64,000 nt of DNA from Muribaculaceae bacterium (GCA_017443765.1 JAFSYB010000054.1:1-64000), one strand, 5' to 3'; counted from the stretch's first letter, positions 54,466 to 63,407 are shown. The notes: a model not told the origin generated them from the letters alone. Made by a program: numbers and translations.

Positions 54466-56343
54466 TCACAGGCCGAGGATGATGTTGATAATCATGTTCA
54501 AATCCACGACATCTACTTCACCGCTGCCGTCAAGGTCGAGCAGGGGATTCGAAGTGTCGCCATCCAGAATCATGTTGACCACAACGTTCACGTCGTCGAT
54601 GTCGACGACGCCGTCGCCGTTGCCGTCGCCGGGCACTTCCTCTTCGTACTGCACATCCACGGTGGCCCAGTTTTGGAAGTCCTTCCACACGTTGGCCATC
54701 TTGTAGGCGTCAAGGCTCACGGTAGGCACTGTCAGCAATGCGTTGGCATAGTCGGCAGCGGCGAAAGTCGAGACAAACGTGGGCGGCTCCTTGGCCAGGC
54801 AGGTGATTTTGGTGAGCGTGCCGATGGTGCCCACGGCCGAGCTGCGGAACTCCCTCATCGTCTTGGGCAGGTACATCTCGGTGAGCTTCACCTCGCGGCA
54901 AGCCTGGTAGCCGAATGCGTAAACGCCCTCGGGCACGCTGAGTACCTTGTTCTCAATGGCGGCGGGCACGCCAACAAGCACGGTGGGCTGGTTGTGGTCG
55001 CCGTCATAATTCGGGGTATCTGCCAGGTCGGTGGCTCCCGTGGTGGCGTAAACGGCTCCGTCAATCACCTTGAAGTGCGGGCAGCTCTCGGGAATGGTGA
55101 TGGTTTTGAGCGATGTGCAGCCCACGGCCGGGTTGCCGGTCATGTATTCCAGCGTCGAGGGCAGGTTGAGCGTGGTGATGCCAGTGCAGCGGAAGAAAGC
55201 GTTGCGGTAGAGAATCCTCAAACTCTCGGGAAGAGTGACCGTGGTGAGCTTGTTGCAACGGGTGAAAGCCGAAGTGTGAATTTCCTCAAGTTTGTTTCCA
55301 CCGGTAATCTGAGCCAGCTCGGTGCAGCCGCTGAATGCCATGTGGCCAACCACTCTCACGTTCTTGAGGTCAATCTTGGTGATAGGGTCGTCGAGGAAGC
55401 AGGTGGTGTCTATCACTTCGACGGTGCTGGACAGATTCACGGTGGTGAGTGCCTCACAGCTGCCAAAGGTCATCAGACCCAGTCGCTTCACGCCCTCGGG
55501 CAGGGTGAGGGTCTTCAACGACATCAGATAGAAGAAAGCGTGTCCGGGAATCTCGGTGTACTGGCACGGCGAGTTGAACGTCAGGCTGGTCACATTCACG
55601 CAACCGCAGAAAGCAGAGGTTCCAAACTCTTGTATCGTTCCAGGGATGGTGAGGCGGCTGAAACCCGTGCACTCATAAAACGCGGCTTTACCGATGCGTG
55701 TCACCGTATTTGGTATCGTAACCGACGACAAGTTTGCGTTTTGGAAAAACGCATAGTCACCCACTTCGGTGATGCAGTTGGGAATAGTGTAGCTCAGGCT
55801 GCTGCTGAACCACCCACTACCCTTTTTCCCGCCGGGAAAACTCACCAGTGTCTTCTTGTCCTTGGTCACAAGCACGCCGTCGGAGTTCGTTCCGTCGCTA
55901 CTCGTGAGGGCGGTGAAATAGGGGTTGCCGGCATCCACCGAGTAACCGGTAGTGAGCTTGTTGTTGGCAAAAGCCCCCTCAAGCAGAGTCTGCACATTGG
56001 GTCCAAGAGCCAGTCCGGCACCCTCGGCTGCGTCGAAAGCATAGGAGCCAATCGTCGTTATCGTCGATGGCAGCGTGATTGTCCCGCTCCATTTTGCCTT
56101 GGCAAAGGCGTTGTCGGCAATGCCCTCCACGGTATAGGTCTTGCCGTTGCAGGTCACCGTGCTGGTGAAGTTTGAGCTGGTAAGGTTACTGTAAGTGGAG
56201 GAACCATCTTCGCTTTTGGGCATGATGATTACCGTAGTGGCACTCCACTCACGGTAATTCAGTCCGTTGACTGTGAAGTCGGCAGCACTCGAAACGACGA
56301 CCGACAGCAGCAACAGACTGCTGAAAAGTAATTTCTTTGTCAT
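54466..56343 (-). CDS. BspA-type leucine-rich-repeat surface protein with C-terminal dockerin-like repeats
   Basis: The 625-residue product has a signal peptide (MTKKLLFSSLLLLSVVVSSA). About a dozen LRR_5 (BspA/TpLRR) repeats follow, such as ITEVGDYAFFQNANLSSVTI, VTRIGKAAFYECTGFSRLTI and LRILYRNAFFRCTGITTLNL, over residues 60-540. The last 55 residues are dockerin-like (GDGNGDGVVDIDDVNVVVNM; LDLDGSGEVDVVDLNMIINI). BspA-like proteins mediate adhesion and host-protein binding in Bacteroidetes. The dockerin module probably takes the place of other anchoring or sorting signals. Confidence 0.9.
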   Translation of the reverse strand: MTKKLLFSSLLLLSVVVSSAADFTVNGLNYREWSATTVIIMPKSEDGSSTYSNLTSSNFTSTVTCNGKTYTVEGIADNAFAKAKWSGTITLPSTITTIGSYAFDAAEGAGLALGPNVQTLLEGAFANNKLTTGYSVDAGNPYFTALTSSDGTNSDGVLVTKDKKTLVSFPGGKKGSGWFSSSLSYTIPNCITEVGDYAFFQNANLSSVTIPNTVTRIGKAAFYECTGFSRLTIPGTIQEFGTSAFCGCVNVTSLTFNSPCQYTEIPGHAFFYLMSLKTLTLPEGVKRLGLMTFGSCEALTTVNLSSTVEVIDTTCFLDDPITKIDLKNVRVVGHMAFSGCTELAQITGGNKLEEIHTSAFTRCNKLTTVTLPESLRILYRNAFFRCTGITTLNLPSTLEYMTGNPAVGCTSLKTITIPESCPHFKVIDGAVYATTGATDLADTPNYDGDHNQPTVLVGVPAAIENKVLSVPEGVYAFGYQACREVKLTEMYLPKTMREFRSSAVGTIGTLTKITCLAKEPPTFVSTFAAADYANALLTVPTVSLDAYKMANVWKDFQNWATVDVQYEEEVPGDGNGDGVVDIDDVNVVVNMILDGDTSNPLLDLDGSGEVDVVDLNMIINIILGL

Positions 56344-56397
56344 AGTGGTTTAAATAGGGTTTAAAAATAGGCAACAGCCAAGCGTTTAAAATCGGCG

Positions 56398-56405
56398 CAA
56401 AGGTA
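56398..56405 (-). promoter_or_regulatory. Promoter of the BspA-like gene
   Basis: The reverse strand reads TACCTTTG at 56405-56398, followed by CGCC, about 55 bp before the ATG at 56343. The -33 element is unclear. Confidence 0.5.
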
Positions 56406-56642
56406 AGCACAATAGTTGAGAATCCGAAACTTTTTGAGTCCAAAATCCTTTGGTTCTTAATTTTTTGTAGTTTTTTAAGAATTCCACAAGCGGCATATTC
56501 TGCACCAAAGGCTGCTGTTTCGGCTGCGCGATTCCCCTTTGGGATTGCACGCGCACCACAGCAGTACCATTCCCAGGGACTGCATATCGACACCAACTCG
56601 CTCCCGTGTCGGTGGTTTTTAGATTTTTTTGCTAAAAAAATG

Positions 56643-56673
56643 GTTGCCGCAAGCGAATTATCCGCTACTTTTG
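56643..56673 (+). promoter_or_regulatory. Promoter of the FN3/CNA_B-like surface gene
   Basis: TACTTTTG at 56666-56673 is preceded by GTTG at 56643-56646, about 19 bp away. The gap 56406-56642 between the divergent promoters shows nothing else recognisable. Confidence 0.5.
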
Positions 56674-56735
56674 CATTTCTAATGTGCGATATCGAAATCC
56701 TTTATCAATTATTAATTTTTTAAATTCAACTGACG

Positions 56736-58526
56736 ATGAAGAAAACATTACTTTCGATGTGCGCCATGCTGCTTGGTGTGATGGCATGGGCACAACCCAC
56801 CAGCGTGCCTGCCCCGGCGGGCGACGACATCGTGGGCATCTATGGCAGTCAGCTCGGCCATGCCGTGGGACAAGGGTTCAACTTCTATGACTGGGGCAGT
56901 GGCAGTGTGGGTCAGGTCTACAGCGTCGACGGCGTGGAAACCTACATGATTCCCAACCTCCAGTGGTTTGGCTCGCAGTTCACCGATGTGGATGCCAGTA
57001 ACAAGGCTACCATTCACCTCGACATCTATCCGATGGAGGACATGGATTTGGCCATTGCACTGATTTGCTGGAACGATGCCACCAACGGCAACTGGGGTGA
57101 GCGCGGTGTGAACAACAGCCTCACCGGTGGACAGTGGAACTCGATTGACATCGACATGCAGTCGCTCGTCGACCGTGGCGGACAGTTTGAGAAGCTCTAT
57201 CAAATCAAGTTTGTGAGCAAGGTGGTTGCCGAGGCCACCGACCCCTACGGCAGCGACGGCTTCCAGAACGGCGACGGCACCAAGACGTTCTATGTGGGCA
57301 ACATCTATGCCACCGGCACCCGTGTGGTCGACAACGAGGCTCCCGTGCTCGTGAGCGCTGTTGCCAGCGAGGTACTGGGCAACCAGGCCACCCTGACCAT
57401 GAACGCCACCGACAACAACCAAAAGGTGAGCTTCATCGTCACCGATGCCGCCAATGGCAAGACCTACGGGACCCAGGGCACGGCCGGTGAGAATGTCACC
57501 CTCACCGTCAAGGGTCTGAACGCCGAGACCACCTACTCGTGGACGGTGCAGGCCAAGGACATGGCCGGAAACTTGAGCGAGGACATCCTCACCGTGACGT
57601 TCACCACCGGCGAGGGCTTCAAGCTCACCGCCGCTCCCGCTGTGCAGCACAACACCACCCTCTACGACATCTTCAGCATCTACTGCGATTCCTTCGACAA
57701 GAGCGCTCCCGGGGCATTCTTCAACACTTGGGGCAGTGCCGGCGAGCTGCTCAGCGAGGTCCAAATCGCCGAGGGTGACATGATTGAGAAGGTTGAGAAG
57801 TTCGGCTATCTCGGCAACGAGTTCAGCCTCACCACCGACCTGCGTGGCTATACCGTGCACATGGATGTGCTCTCCACCGAGCTGAGCCAGATTGGCCTCA
57901 CGCCCATCACACAGAGTGGCGAGGCTTCGACGATCTACAACATCACCCCGGGTGAGTGGACCAGCCTCGACATCCCCTTGAGCAACTGGGAAACCCTCAA
58001 CGCGCAGTACACCTTCCAGTGGAAGTGGGACCGTGGCAACAGCGATGCCGACCTGTATATCGACAACTTCTACTTTTGGAAAGAGAAGGAGCTTGAGATG
58101 ACCACCGTGACCGGCACCGTGACCGATGTTGACAACAATGGTATCGAGGGTGTGACCGTGACCGTTACTGTGGTGCCCGCCGAGGCTCCCGCTGGTCTGC
58201 GCCGTGCCGAGGGCGACCTCACCTACACGGGCACCACCGACGCCTCGGGTGCTTATAGCATCGAGGTGCCCGTGATGGACGGTGCCACCTACAACGTGAC
58301 CTATGCCAAGGAGGGCTACAACACTGTGACGATGGAGAACGTCGACATCACAGCCCCGATGAACACGCTGCTCACCGAGGCCACCTACACCGCCATCAGC
58401 GACCTGCGCGCCGCCGAGGGACAGGTGACCTATGTCAACGCCATGGGCCAGACGAGCAACCGTCCGTTCCAGGGTGTGAACATCGTGATGCAGGGCGGCA
58501 AGGCCATCGGCAAGGTGCTGAAGTGA
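56736..58526 (+). CDS. Secreted fibronectin-III/CNA_B-like protein with T9SS-type C-terminus
   Basis: The 596-residue product has a signal peptide (MKKTLLSMCAMLLGVMAWAQ). After an N-terminal beta domain there is a fibronectin III-like segment (NQATLTMNATDNNQKVSFIV; TYSWTVQAKDMAGNLSEDI), a second jelly-roll-like domain (LSTELSQIGLTPITQSGEAS), and a carboxypeptidase-regulatory/CNA_B-like domain (TVTGTVTDVDNNGIEGVTVT). The end VNAMGQTSNRPFQGVNIVMQ plus GGKAIGKVLK fits the type A T9SS sorting domain pattern: a V-N-x-x-G-Q-like strand, then a G-V/I-N/Y-I strand, then a Lys-rich end. It is therefore probably surface-attached through T9SS, unlike the dockerin-type neighbours. The antisense frame across it is an artefact. 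Confidence 0.82.
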   Translation: MKKTLLSMCAMLLGVMAWAQPTSVPAPAGDDIVGIYGSQLGHAVGQGFNFYDWGSGSVGQVYSVDGVETYMIPNLQWFGSQFTDVDASNKATIHLDIYPMEDMDLAIALICWNDATNGNWGERGVNNSLTGGQWNSIDIDMQSLVDRGGQFEKLYQIKFVSKVVAEATDPYGSDGFQNGDGTKTFYVGNIYATGTRVVDNEAPVLVSAVASEVLGNQATLTMNATDNNQKVSFIVTDAANGKTYGTQGTAGENVTLTVKGLNAETTYSWTVQAKDMAGNLSEDILTVTFTTGEGFKLTAAPAVQHNTTLYDIFSIYCDSFDKSAPGAFFNTWGSAGELLSEVQIAEGDMIEKVEKFGYLGNEFSLTTDLRGYTVHMDVLSTELSQIGLTPITQSGEASTIYNITPGEWTSLDIPLSNWETLNAQYTFQWKWDRGNSDADLYIDNFYFWKEKELEMTTVTGTVTDVDNNGIEGVTVTVTVVPAEAPAGLRRAEGDLTYTGTTDASGAYSIEVPVMDGATYNVTYAKEGYNTVTMENVDITAPMNTLLTEATYTAISDLRAAEGQVTYVNAMGQTSNRPFQGVNIVMQGGKAIGKVLK

Positions 58527-58556
58527 CACAACCACGGCCTGCGTAGCCGAATGTAA

Positions 58557-58661
58557 GGGTAGGTTCTATTATTTGCAAAAATGAGATGATTGGGTTCGGT
58601 GGTATTTTGACTGTGGCAGATTATGCCTCAAATCCCACCTGAGCATTTCATAGGACCCACC
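58557..58661. repeat. Diverged copy of the intergenic inverted-repeat element
   Basis: GGGTAGGTTCTATTATTTGC at 58557-58576, followed by AAAAATGAG, is inverted relative to GCATTTCATAGGACCCACC at 58643-58661. Arm sequence and spacing resemble the copy at 29719-29801, with more changes. Confidence 0.6.
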
Positions 58662-58669
58662 AAATCAAG

Positions 58670-58699
58670 AGCGCGAGCTTCCAGCTGGAGGCTCGCGCT
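58670..58699. terminator. Strong stem-loop after the surface-protein gene
   Basis: AGCGCGAGCTTCCAG at 58670-58684 pairs with CTGGAGGCTCGCGCT at 58685-58699, with one mismatch, followed by TTT on the plus strand. It sits between convergent genes and may also serve the pseudouridine synthase gene. Confidence 0.7.
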
Positions 58700-58756
58700 T
58701 TATGTGTTCACGACGGGACTATGCGTGTTCGTTGACGGGGACGTGTTGGCAGCGTG

Positions 58757-59662
58757 TCACGTGAGGCACCGCAGGAAATGGTCGGGAATGGGTGTCTCGA
58801 AGTGCAGTTGCTGGCCAGTGACCGGGTGCGTGAACTCCAGCTTGATGGCGTGCAGGCAGTGGCGCGAGCCGGGCTTGGTTTGGCGGCCATACTTGCCATC
58901 GCCAGTCACCGGGTGGCCGATGTCGGCCATGTGGACGCGGATTTGGTTCTTGCGGCCGGTGAAAAGCTTCAGCTCGATGAGGGTGTGCTCCTGTGCACGC
59001 TCAAGCACGCGCCAGGTGGTGATGGCCCGCTTGCCGCCGTTGTCGACGCGACTGCTCACAACCTTCATGTTGGGAGTGTCTTTGAGCCAGCTCTCCACGC
59101 GCCCCTCGTCGTGCTCCATCACACCATCTACCACGGCCACATAACGGCGGTCGGTGACGATGCCGCGCCAGTCGTTGGTGAACTGCTGTTGCACCTCGGT
59201 GTTCTTGGCATAGACCATCAGCCCCGAGGTGCGGCAGTCGAGGCGGTGCACCACGTGTGCGGTGCACCGCTGGCGTGTCTCGGCAAAGTGGCGGTCGAGC
59301 AGCGACTTCATGTTCAGGCTGCCCGCTCCCACACCCATCGAGAGCACTCCAGGAGCCTTGTCAACGACCACAAGGTAGGGGTCTTCGTACACGATGTCGA
59401 AATGCGGTGTTCGCTCGGCCAGGGGTTGCGGATGCCTGCTGATGGTGACCACGTTGCCTGGCAAAACGCGAAACTCGTGGTGGGTCTGCACCTGGCCATC
59501 AACCGTCACACCGCCCTTGGTGAGAATGCCCTTGGCCTTGTTTCGGCTGATGCCGTCGAGGGCGTGCATCACAAAATCAAGCAGCCCGCTCTGCTCACGG
59601 GCGGTAAACACTGTCGAGCGGTCGGTGGCTCGAGGCACCTTGTGGTTGTGGTTGCGATTCAT
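58757..59662 (-). CDS. RluA family pseudouridine synthase
   Basis: The 301-residue protein has an N-terminal S4-type RNA-binding region (GISRNKAKGILTKGGVTVDG). The RluA catalytic motif is VHRLDCRTSGLMVYAK, where the Asp is the nucleophile. RRYVAVVDGVME and FTGRKNQIRVHMADIGHPVT, the conserved substrate-binding segment, follow. It isomerises uridine to pseudouridine in rRNA or tRNA; the exact site cannot be read from sequence. It is the last gene of the ispE-grpE-dnaJ strand block, 17 bp after dnaJ. Confidence 0.9.
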   Translation of the reverse strand: MNRNHNHKVPRATDRSTVFTAREQSGLLDFVMHALDGISRNKAKGILTKGGVTVDGQVQTHHEFRVLPGNVVTISRHPQPLAERTPHFDIVYEDPYLVVVDKAPGVLSMGVGAGSLNMKSLLDRHFAETRQRCTAHVVHRLDCRTSGLMVYAKNTEVQQQFTNDWRGIVTDRRYVAVVDGVMEHDEGRVESWLKDTPNMKVVSSRVDNGGKRAITTWRVLERAQEHTLIELKLFTGRKNQIRVHMADIGHPVTGDGKYGRQTKPGSRHCLHAIKLEFTHPVTGQQLHFETPIPDHFLRCLT

Positions 59663-59679
59663 TGATGAATGTGGTCAAA

Positions 59680-60849
59680 TTAGTCAAAGATATGCCGCAA
59701 CCTGCTGAAGATTCGGCTTCGTGTGCTCTCGGTGGGCTTGATATTACCCGACTGCGAGTCGCGCAGCAGCTCAAAAGCACGTCGCTCATCGGCATTGAGC
59801 GCTTCGGGCACATACACCATCACATTAATCAGCTCATCGCCCTTGCCATATCGGTTGGGGTCGGGCAGGCCTTTACCGCGCAGTCGCAACACGGTGCCGG
59901 GCTGCGTGCCGGGCTTGATGGTCACGCGTGCCTGGCCATCAACGGTGGGTACATCCACCTTGCCGCCGAACACAGCGGTGGGGATGTCGAGCATGAGGTT
60001 GTAGATAATGTCGTTACCCTCGCGCACAAGCTGGGTGTCGGCGGTTTCCTCAATAACAATGAGCAGGTCGCCGGGCACTCCTCCGCCCGGAGCGTCGTTG
60101 CCGTGGTTGCTCATCTTGAGCATCATGCCCTCGGCCACGCCGGCGGGGATATTGACCGAAATAACTTCCTCCTTGCGAGTGAGGCCGTGTCCGCCGCAGT
60201 CGTGGCAACGTTCCTTGATGATTTTCCCGGTGCCGCCGCAGGTTTGGCAGGCGGCCTGTTGCTGCATCACGCCGAACATGGTGCGGCGGGTGCGCACTTC
60301 CACACCACTGCCGTGGCAGGTGGAACACGTTTCCAGGGCGGTGCCATTCTTGGCACCGGTGCCCCGGCACGCCTGGCACGACACCTGACGAGGAATCTTG
60401 AGTTTCTTCTCCACGCCGTGTGCCACATCGGCCAGGGTGACCCTGACACGCACACGCAGGTCGGTGCCGCGGTTCACGCGCTGACCCTGCCCACCACCAA
60501 AACCACCAAAGCCGCTGAAGCCGCCAAAGTTGAATCCGCCCCCAAACACCTGATTCAGGATGTCGTTGATGTCGAAGCCTCCGAAGCCTCCACCTCCGCC
60601 GCCCATCTGCTCGGCAGCGAAGCCAAACTGGTCGTAACGGGCACGCTTGTCGGCATCGCTAAGCACGCTATAAGCCTCGGCGGCCTCCTTGAATTTCTCC
60701 TCAGCTTCCTTTTTCTCGGCCTCACTCTTGTCGTGCTGGCGGTCGGGGTGATACTGGATAGCCAGCTTGCGGTAGGCTTTCTTGATTTCCTCGACCGTGG
60801 CTTTCTTGTCCACGCCGAGCACCTCGTAGTAATCTCTTTTGTTAGCCAT
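59680..60849 (-). CDS. dnaJ: Chaperone protein DnaJ
   Basis: The 389-residue protein is a complete class I DnaJ. It has a J domain with YHPDRQHD (HPD at residues 34-36), a Gly/Phe-rich linker (about 83-130), four CxxCxGxG zinc repeats ([32 protein letters not shown]) and a C-terminal client-binding domain. It stimulates DnaK ATPase and delivers unfolded proteins. It is encoded 29 bp after grpE; dnaK is not in the window. Confidence 0.96.
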   Translation of the reverse strand: MANKRDYYEVLGVDKKATVEEIKKAYRKLAIQYHPDRQHDKSEAEKKEAEEKFKEAAEAYSVLSDADKRARYDQFGFAAEQMGGGGGGFGGFDINDILNQVFGGGFNFGGFSGFGGFGGGQGQRVNRGTDLRVRVRVTLADVAHGVEKKLKIPRQVSCQACRGTGAKNGTALETCSTCHGSGVEVRTRRTMFGVMQQQAACQTCGGTGKIIKERCHDCGGHGLTRKEEVISVNIPAGVAEGMMLKMSNHGNDAPGGGVPGDLLIVIEETADTQLVREGNDIIYNLMLDIPTAVFGGKVDVPTVDGQARVTIKPGTQPGTVLRLRGKGLPDPNRYGKGDELINVMVYVPEALNADERRAFELLRDSQSGNIKPTESTRSRIFSRLRHIFD

Positions 60850-60878
60850 AGTTTAGTAGGTAGTGGGTGATGAGTGGT

Positions 60879-61463
60879 TTACTGTCCGACGACAACCTTG
60901 GCGTGGCGAAGCACTTTGCCGTTAATCATATATCCCTTGAGCGTGGTGTCGACCACCTTACCTTTAAGGTCGTCGCTGGGTGCGGGAAACATGGTGATAG
61001 CCTCGTGCACATCGGTGTCGAAGGGCTTGCCCGTGCTCTCGATGGGGGTCACGTGCTGGCTTTCAAGATACTTGATGAACTTGTTGTATATGAGGCGTAT
61101 GCCCTCTTTCAGCCCATCGATGTCATCGGTTTTCTCCATGGCATCGATGGCTCGCTCAAAGTCATCTACCACAGGCAGAAGGTCGACCATCGCACGACCG
61201 GCGGCACTCTTGATGAGGTCGGCCTTCTCTTGCAGGGTGCGCTTGCGGAAGTTGTCAAACTCGGCCATGAGGAAAAGGTACTCCTTCTTCTCGTGGGCCA
61301 CCTGCTCCTGCAACTTTTCGATAACGCTTTCGGAAGTTTCGGGTTCCTGCTCTTGGGTTTGCTCAGCGTGTTGGGTCTCCTGCTTGGTTTCGGGTGCCGG
61401 CACTGATTCTGGCATCTGTGGTTTCTCTTCCGTCTTACGAGGATTATTTTTTTTCTTGCTCAT
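60879..61463 (-). CDS. grpE: Nucleotide exchange factor GrpE
   Basis: The 194-residue protein has an acidic, disordered N-terminus, a long coiled coil (SVIEKLQEQVAHEKKEYLFL; DNFRKRTLQEKADLIKSAAG) and a C-terminal beta domain (HEAITMFPAPSDDLKGKVVD; LKGYMINGKVLRHAKVVVGQ). It exchanges ADP for ATP on DnaK. It lies upstream of dnaJ on the same strand. Confidence 0.95.
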   Translation of the reverse strand: MSKKKNNPRKTEEKPQMPESVPAPETKQETQHAEQTQEQEPETSESVIEKLQEQVAHEKKEYLFLMAEFDNFRKRTLQEKADLIKSAAGRAMVDLLPVVDDFERAIDAMEKTDDIDGLKEGIRLIYNKFIKYLESQHVTPIESTGKPFDTDVHEAITMFPAPSDDLKGKVVDTTLKGYMINGKVLRHAKVVVGQ

Positions 61464-61506
61464 AATGCGATTCTTTTATCCTATTCAGCCCATGCAAAAA
61501 CCTTGC

Positions 61507-61514
61507 CAAAGTTA
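61507..61514 (-). promoter_or_regulatory. Candidate promoter for grpE-dnaJ
   Basis: The reverse strand reads TAACTTTG at 61514-61507, overlapping the end of ispE, about 45 bp before the grpE start. A -33 element is not clear. No CIRCE-type operator is visible. Confidence 0.35.
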
Positions 61515-62384
61515 TGGTTGGGGTTGTCGGGGGTCTTCGGGGATTAGTGATAGCCCGTGGTCTAACGGCAAAGTGAACACCTCGCCGCAACTGGCCAGCG
61601 CTTTTGCGGCGGCGAGTGCCAGTCTGTCAGTGCGGAATATGCCAAAAATGGCAGACCCGCTGCCCGACATGGCAGCATAGTCGGCTCCAGCCAGGAGCAG
61701 TCGCAGCTTGATCGACCACAGCTCGGGGTGGAGCGCAAACACCGAGGGTTCAAAGTCGTTGATGAGCTGGCCGTCCCACAGCTCCACAGGCCAGGACACG
61801 ATTTCCTGCACCGGGGTGGGCGGCACAGCCGGGGTGACGCGGGCGTAGGCTTGGGCGGTGGACACCGACACAGGAGGCTTGACGAGCACCACCGCACGCC
61901 CCGTAAGCGAGAGGTCGACAGGCGTAAGCTCATCGCCAATTCCATGCGCCAGCATCGGACGATTATAGACAAAGAACGGGCAGTCGGCACCTAACGTGGC
62001 CGCCATGCAGGCCAGCTGCTCAAGCGACAGTCCCAGGTGGCTCATCTCATTGAGCATGAGCAGCGTGTGAGCGGCATCGCTCGACCCTCCACCCAGGCCG
62101 GCGCCATCGGGGATTCGCTTGTAGAGGTGGATGTCGACTGGCTGAACGCCACACTCACGCTCTAAGAGCCTGAAGGCACGCATGACCAGGTTTTTCTCCG
62201 GCGGGCAATCCACCGAGCGACCATAACAGTGCAAGTGCGCCTCACCATCGCCCGAAGGCACTATCTCGAGCGCATCGCAGAGCGGAATGGGATAGAACAC
62301 CGTTTCCAGGTTGTGGTAGCCATCGCCGCGACGCGCCACCACATGAAGCCCAAGATTGATTTTCGCGTTAGGGAAGGTTATCAT
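61512..62384 (-). CDS. ispE: 4-diphosphocytidyl-2-C-methyl-D-erythritol kinase
   Basis: The 290-residue GHMP kinase has an N-terminal FPNAKINLGLHVVARRGDGY with HNLETVFYPI, and the ATP-binding loop PDGAGLGGGSSDAAHTLLML. The C-terminal AAMSGSGSAIFGIF is the third GHMP motif. It phosphorylates CDP-methylerythritol in the MEP isoprenoid pathway. It precedes grpE by 48 bp and follows the DUF2752 gene by 29 bp. Confidence 0.94.
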   Translation of the reverse strand: MITFPNAKINLGLHVVARRGDGYHNLETVFYPIPLCDALEIVPSGDGEAHLHCYGRSVDCPPEKNLVMRAFRLLERECGVQPVDIHLYKRIPDGAGLGGGSSDAAHTLLMLNEMSHLGLSLEQLACMAATLGADCPFFVYNRPMLAHGIGDELTPVDLSLTGRAVVLVKPPVSVSTAQAYARVTPAVPPTPVQEIVSWPVELWDGQLINDFEPSVFALHPELWSIKLRLLLAGADYAAMSGSGSAIFGIFRTDRLALAAAKALASCGEVFTLPLDHGLSLIPEDPRQPQP

Positions 62385-62413
62385 GACAGTAACTTAGATG
62401 GCAATAATAATGC

Positions 62414-62794
62414 TCACACATCGGCCACGTTGCGGAGCACGCCCCAGGCAACGACCGCGACAAGGATGGCCATTCCGGCCCAGCGGTTATTCAGGGCAGC
62501 CCAGTAGCGCGGCCAAGTGGTTCGTTTCCACTCGGCCACGAGATAGGCCGCGACAAGCGCAACCGCCACTGGCAAGGCGGCATTGAAGCGAATCACGCCC
62601 AGCAGGTCGCCGTGCAGCAGTGAATGTAGCGCCCGCTGGCTGCCGCAGCCCGGACACTTCCACCCCGTGAGCGTGAGAAACACACACCGAGGAAACAGGC
62701 TGCCCTCGGCCGAGGGGTCGAACACAAAATAAATGGCCAGCGCCATCACGGCGACAGCCATTCCAAAAAAAATGAGAAAATTATTATTGTCCAT
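62414..62794 (-). CDS. DUF2752 family membrane protein
   Basis: The ATG at 62794 (MDNNNFLIFFGMAVAVMALA) is preferred over a start at 62896 within the preceding gene. The 126-residue product has three membrane segments and the DUF2752 signature LTGWKCPGCGSQRALHSLL, with CPxCG in a short loop. Function is unknown. It is often paired with CD225/TM2-type genes in Bacteroidetes, as here (16 bp gap). Confidence 0.85.
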   Translation of the reverse strand: MDNNNFLIFFGMAVAVMALAIYFVFDPSAEGSLFPRCVFLTLTGWKCPGCGSQRALHSLLHGDLLGVIRFNAALPVAVALVAAYLVAEWKRTTWPRYWAALNNRWAGMAILVAVVAWGVLRNVADV

Positions 62795-62810
62795 TCGGTT
62801 TGTTAAGATA

Positions 62811-63407
62811 TCATTGCATGAGTGCCATCTGGATGAGTGAAACGAAAGGCGAAAGAATGATGCCCCCCACGATGGTGCCGATGCACCACCAGGCACTCAC
62901 TTCGCTGTAATGCTCGGCTGCGGCGAGGTCGCCCTCGGCATACTTCTGCGACACTTTTGTGCTGTAAATGATAGCTACCACGCCAAGTGGCAGGCAGCAC
63001 AAGATGGTGGCGATAATGGCCCACACAAGGTTGGTGGGCGGGCATTTGGGCATGGCCTGCTGGGGTTGCGGCTGCGCCTCGTACGACGGTTGAGCCTCGT
63101 ACGACGGCTGGGGCTGGTTCTCCTGCGGCTCCATGGCGACAGGCGAAATGGGCGGCACATTCGGCGAAAAAGCCTCGGCGGTGGAAGCGTTGTCTGTGGT
63201 CCCGGCCGAATCGGAAACCGCCGACGAATCCCGAGTGGCTTGGTAACAGCCCTGCAGCTCACTCATCTCGGTAATGCGCACCCACTCGGCCATGCCGGCA
63301 CGCCACACGTAAGCCGTGTCGGTGAGCGACATCTTCTCCAGTTCCTCGCGTGTCACAGGCCCGGCCTGAACGCCGTCCTGATTAATCCAATATTGTATCT
63401 CACTCAT
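62811..63407 (-). CDS. GYF_2 domain and CD225/dispanin-like membrane protein
   Basis: From the ATG at 63407 the product is 198 residues. Residues 4-50 match a GYF_2 domain (YWINQDGVQAGPVTREELEK; YVWRAGMAEWVRITEM). A Pro/Gln-rich linker contains a duplicated PSYEAQ. The C-terminal CD225/dispanin-like part reads PPTNLVWAIIATILCCLPLG with VVAIIYSTKVSQKYAEGDL and AAAEHYSEVSAWWCIG, two membrane segments. Function is unknown. The upstream ATG at 63512 lies outside the recognisable domain. Confidence 0.87.
   Translation of the reverse strand: MSEIQYWINQDGVQAGPVTREELEKMSLTDTAYVWRAGMAEWVRITEMSELQGCYQATRDSSAVSDSAGTTDNASTAEAFSPNVPPISPVAMEPQENQPQPSYEAQPSYEAQPQPQQAMPKCPPTNLVWAIIATILCCLPLGVVAIIYSTKVSQKYAEGDLAAAEHYSEVSAWWCIGTIVGGIILSPFVSLIQMALMQ

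Noticed and set aside
56748-58535. 595-codon open frame antisense to the FN3/CNA_B-like surface gene
   Set aside because: The sense frame has a signal peptide, recognisable domains and a promoter. The antisense frame has a His/Val/Gly-rich composition typical of reverse reading of GC-rich codons and no domain.
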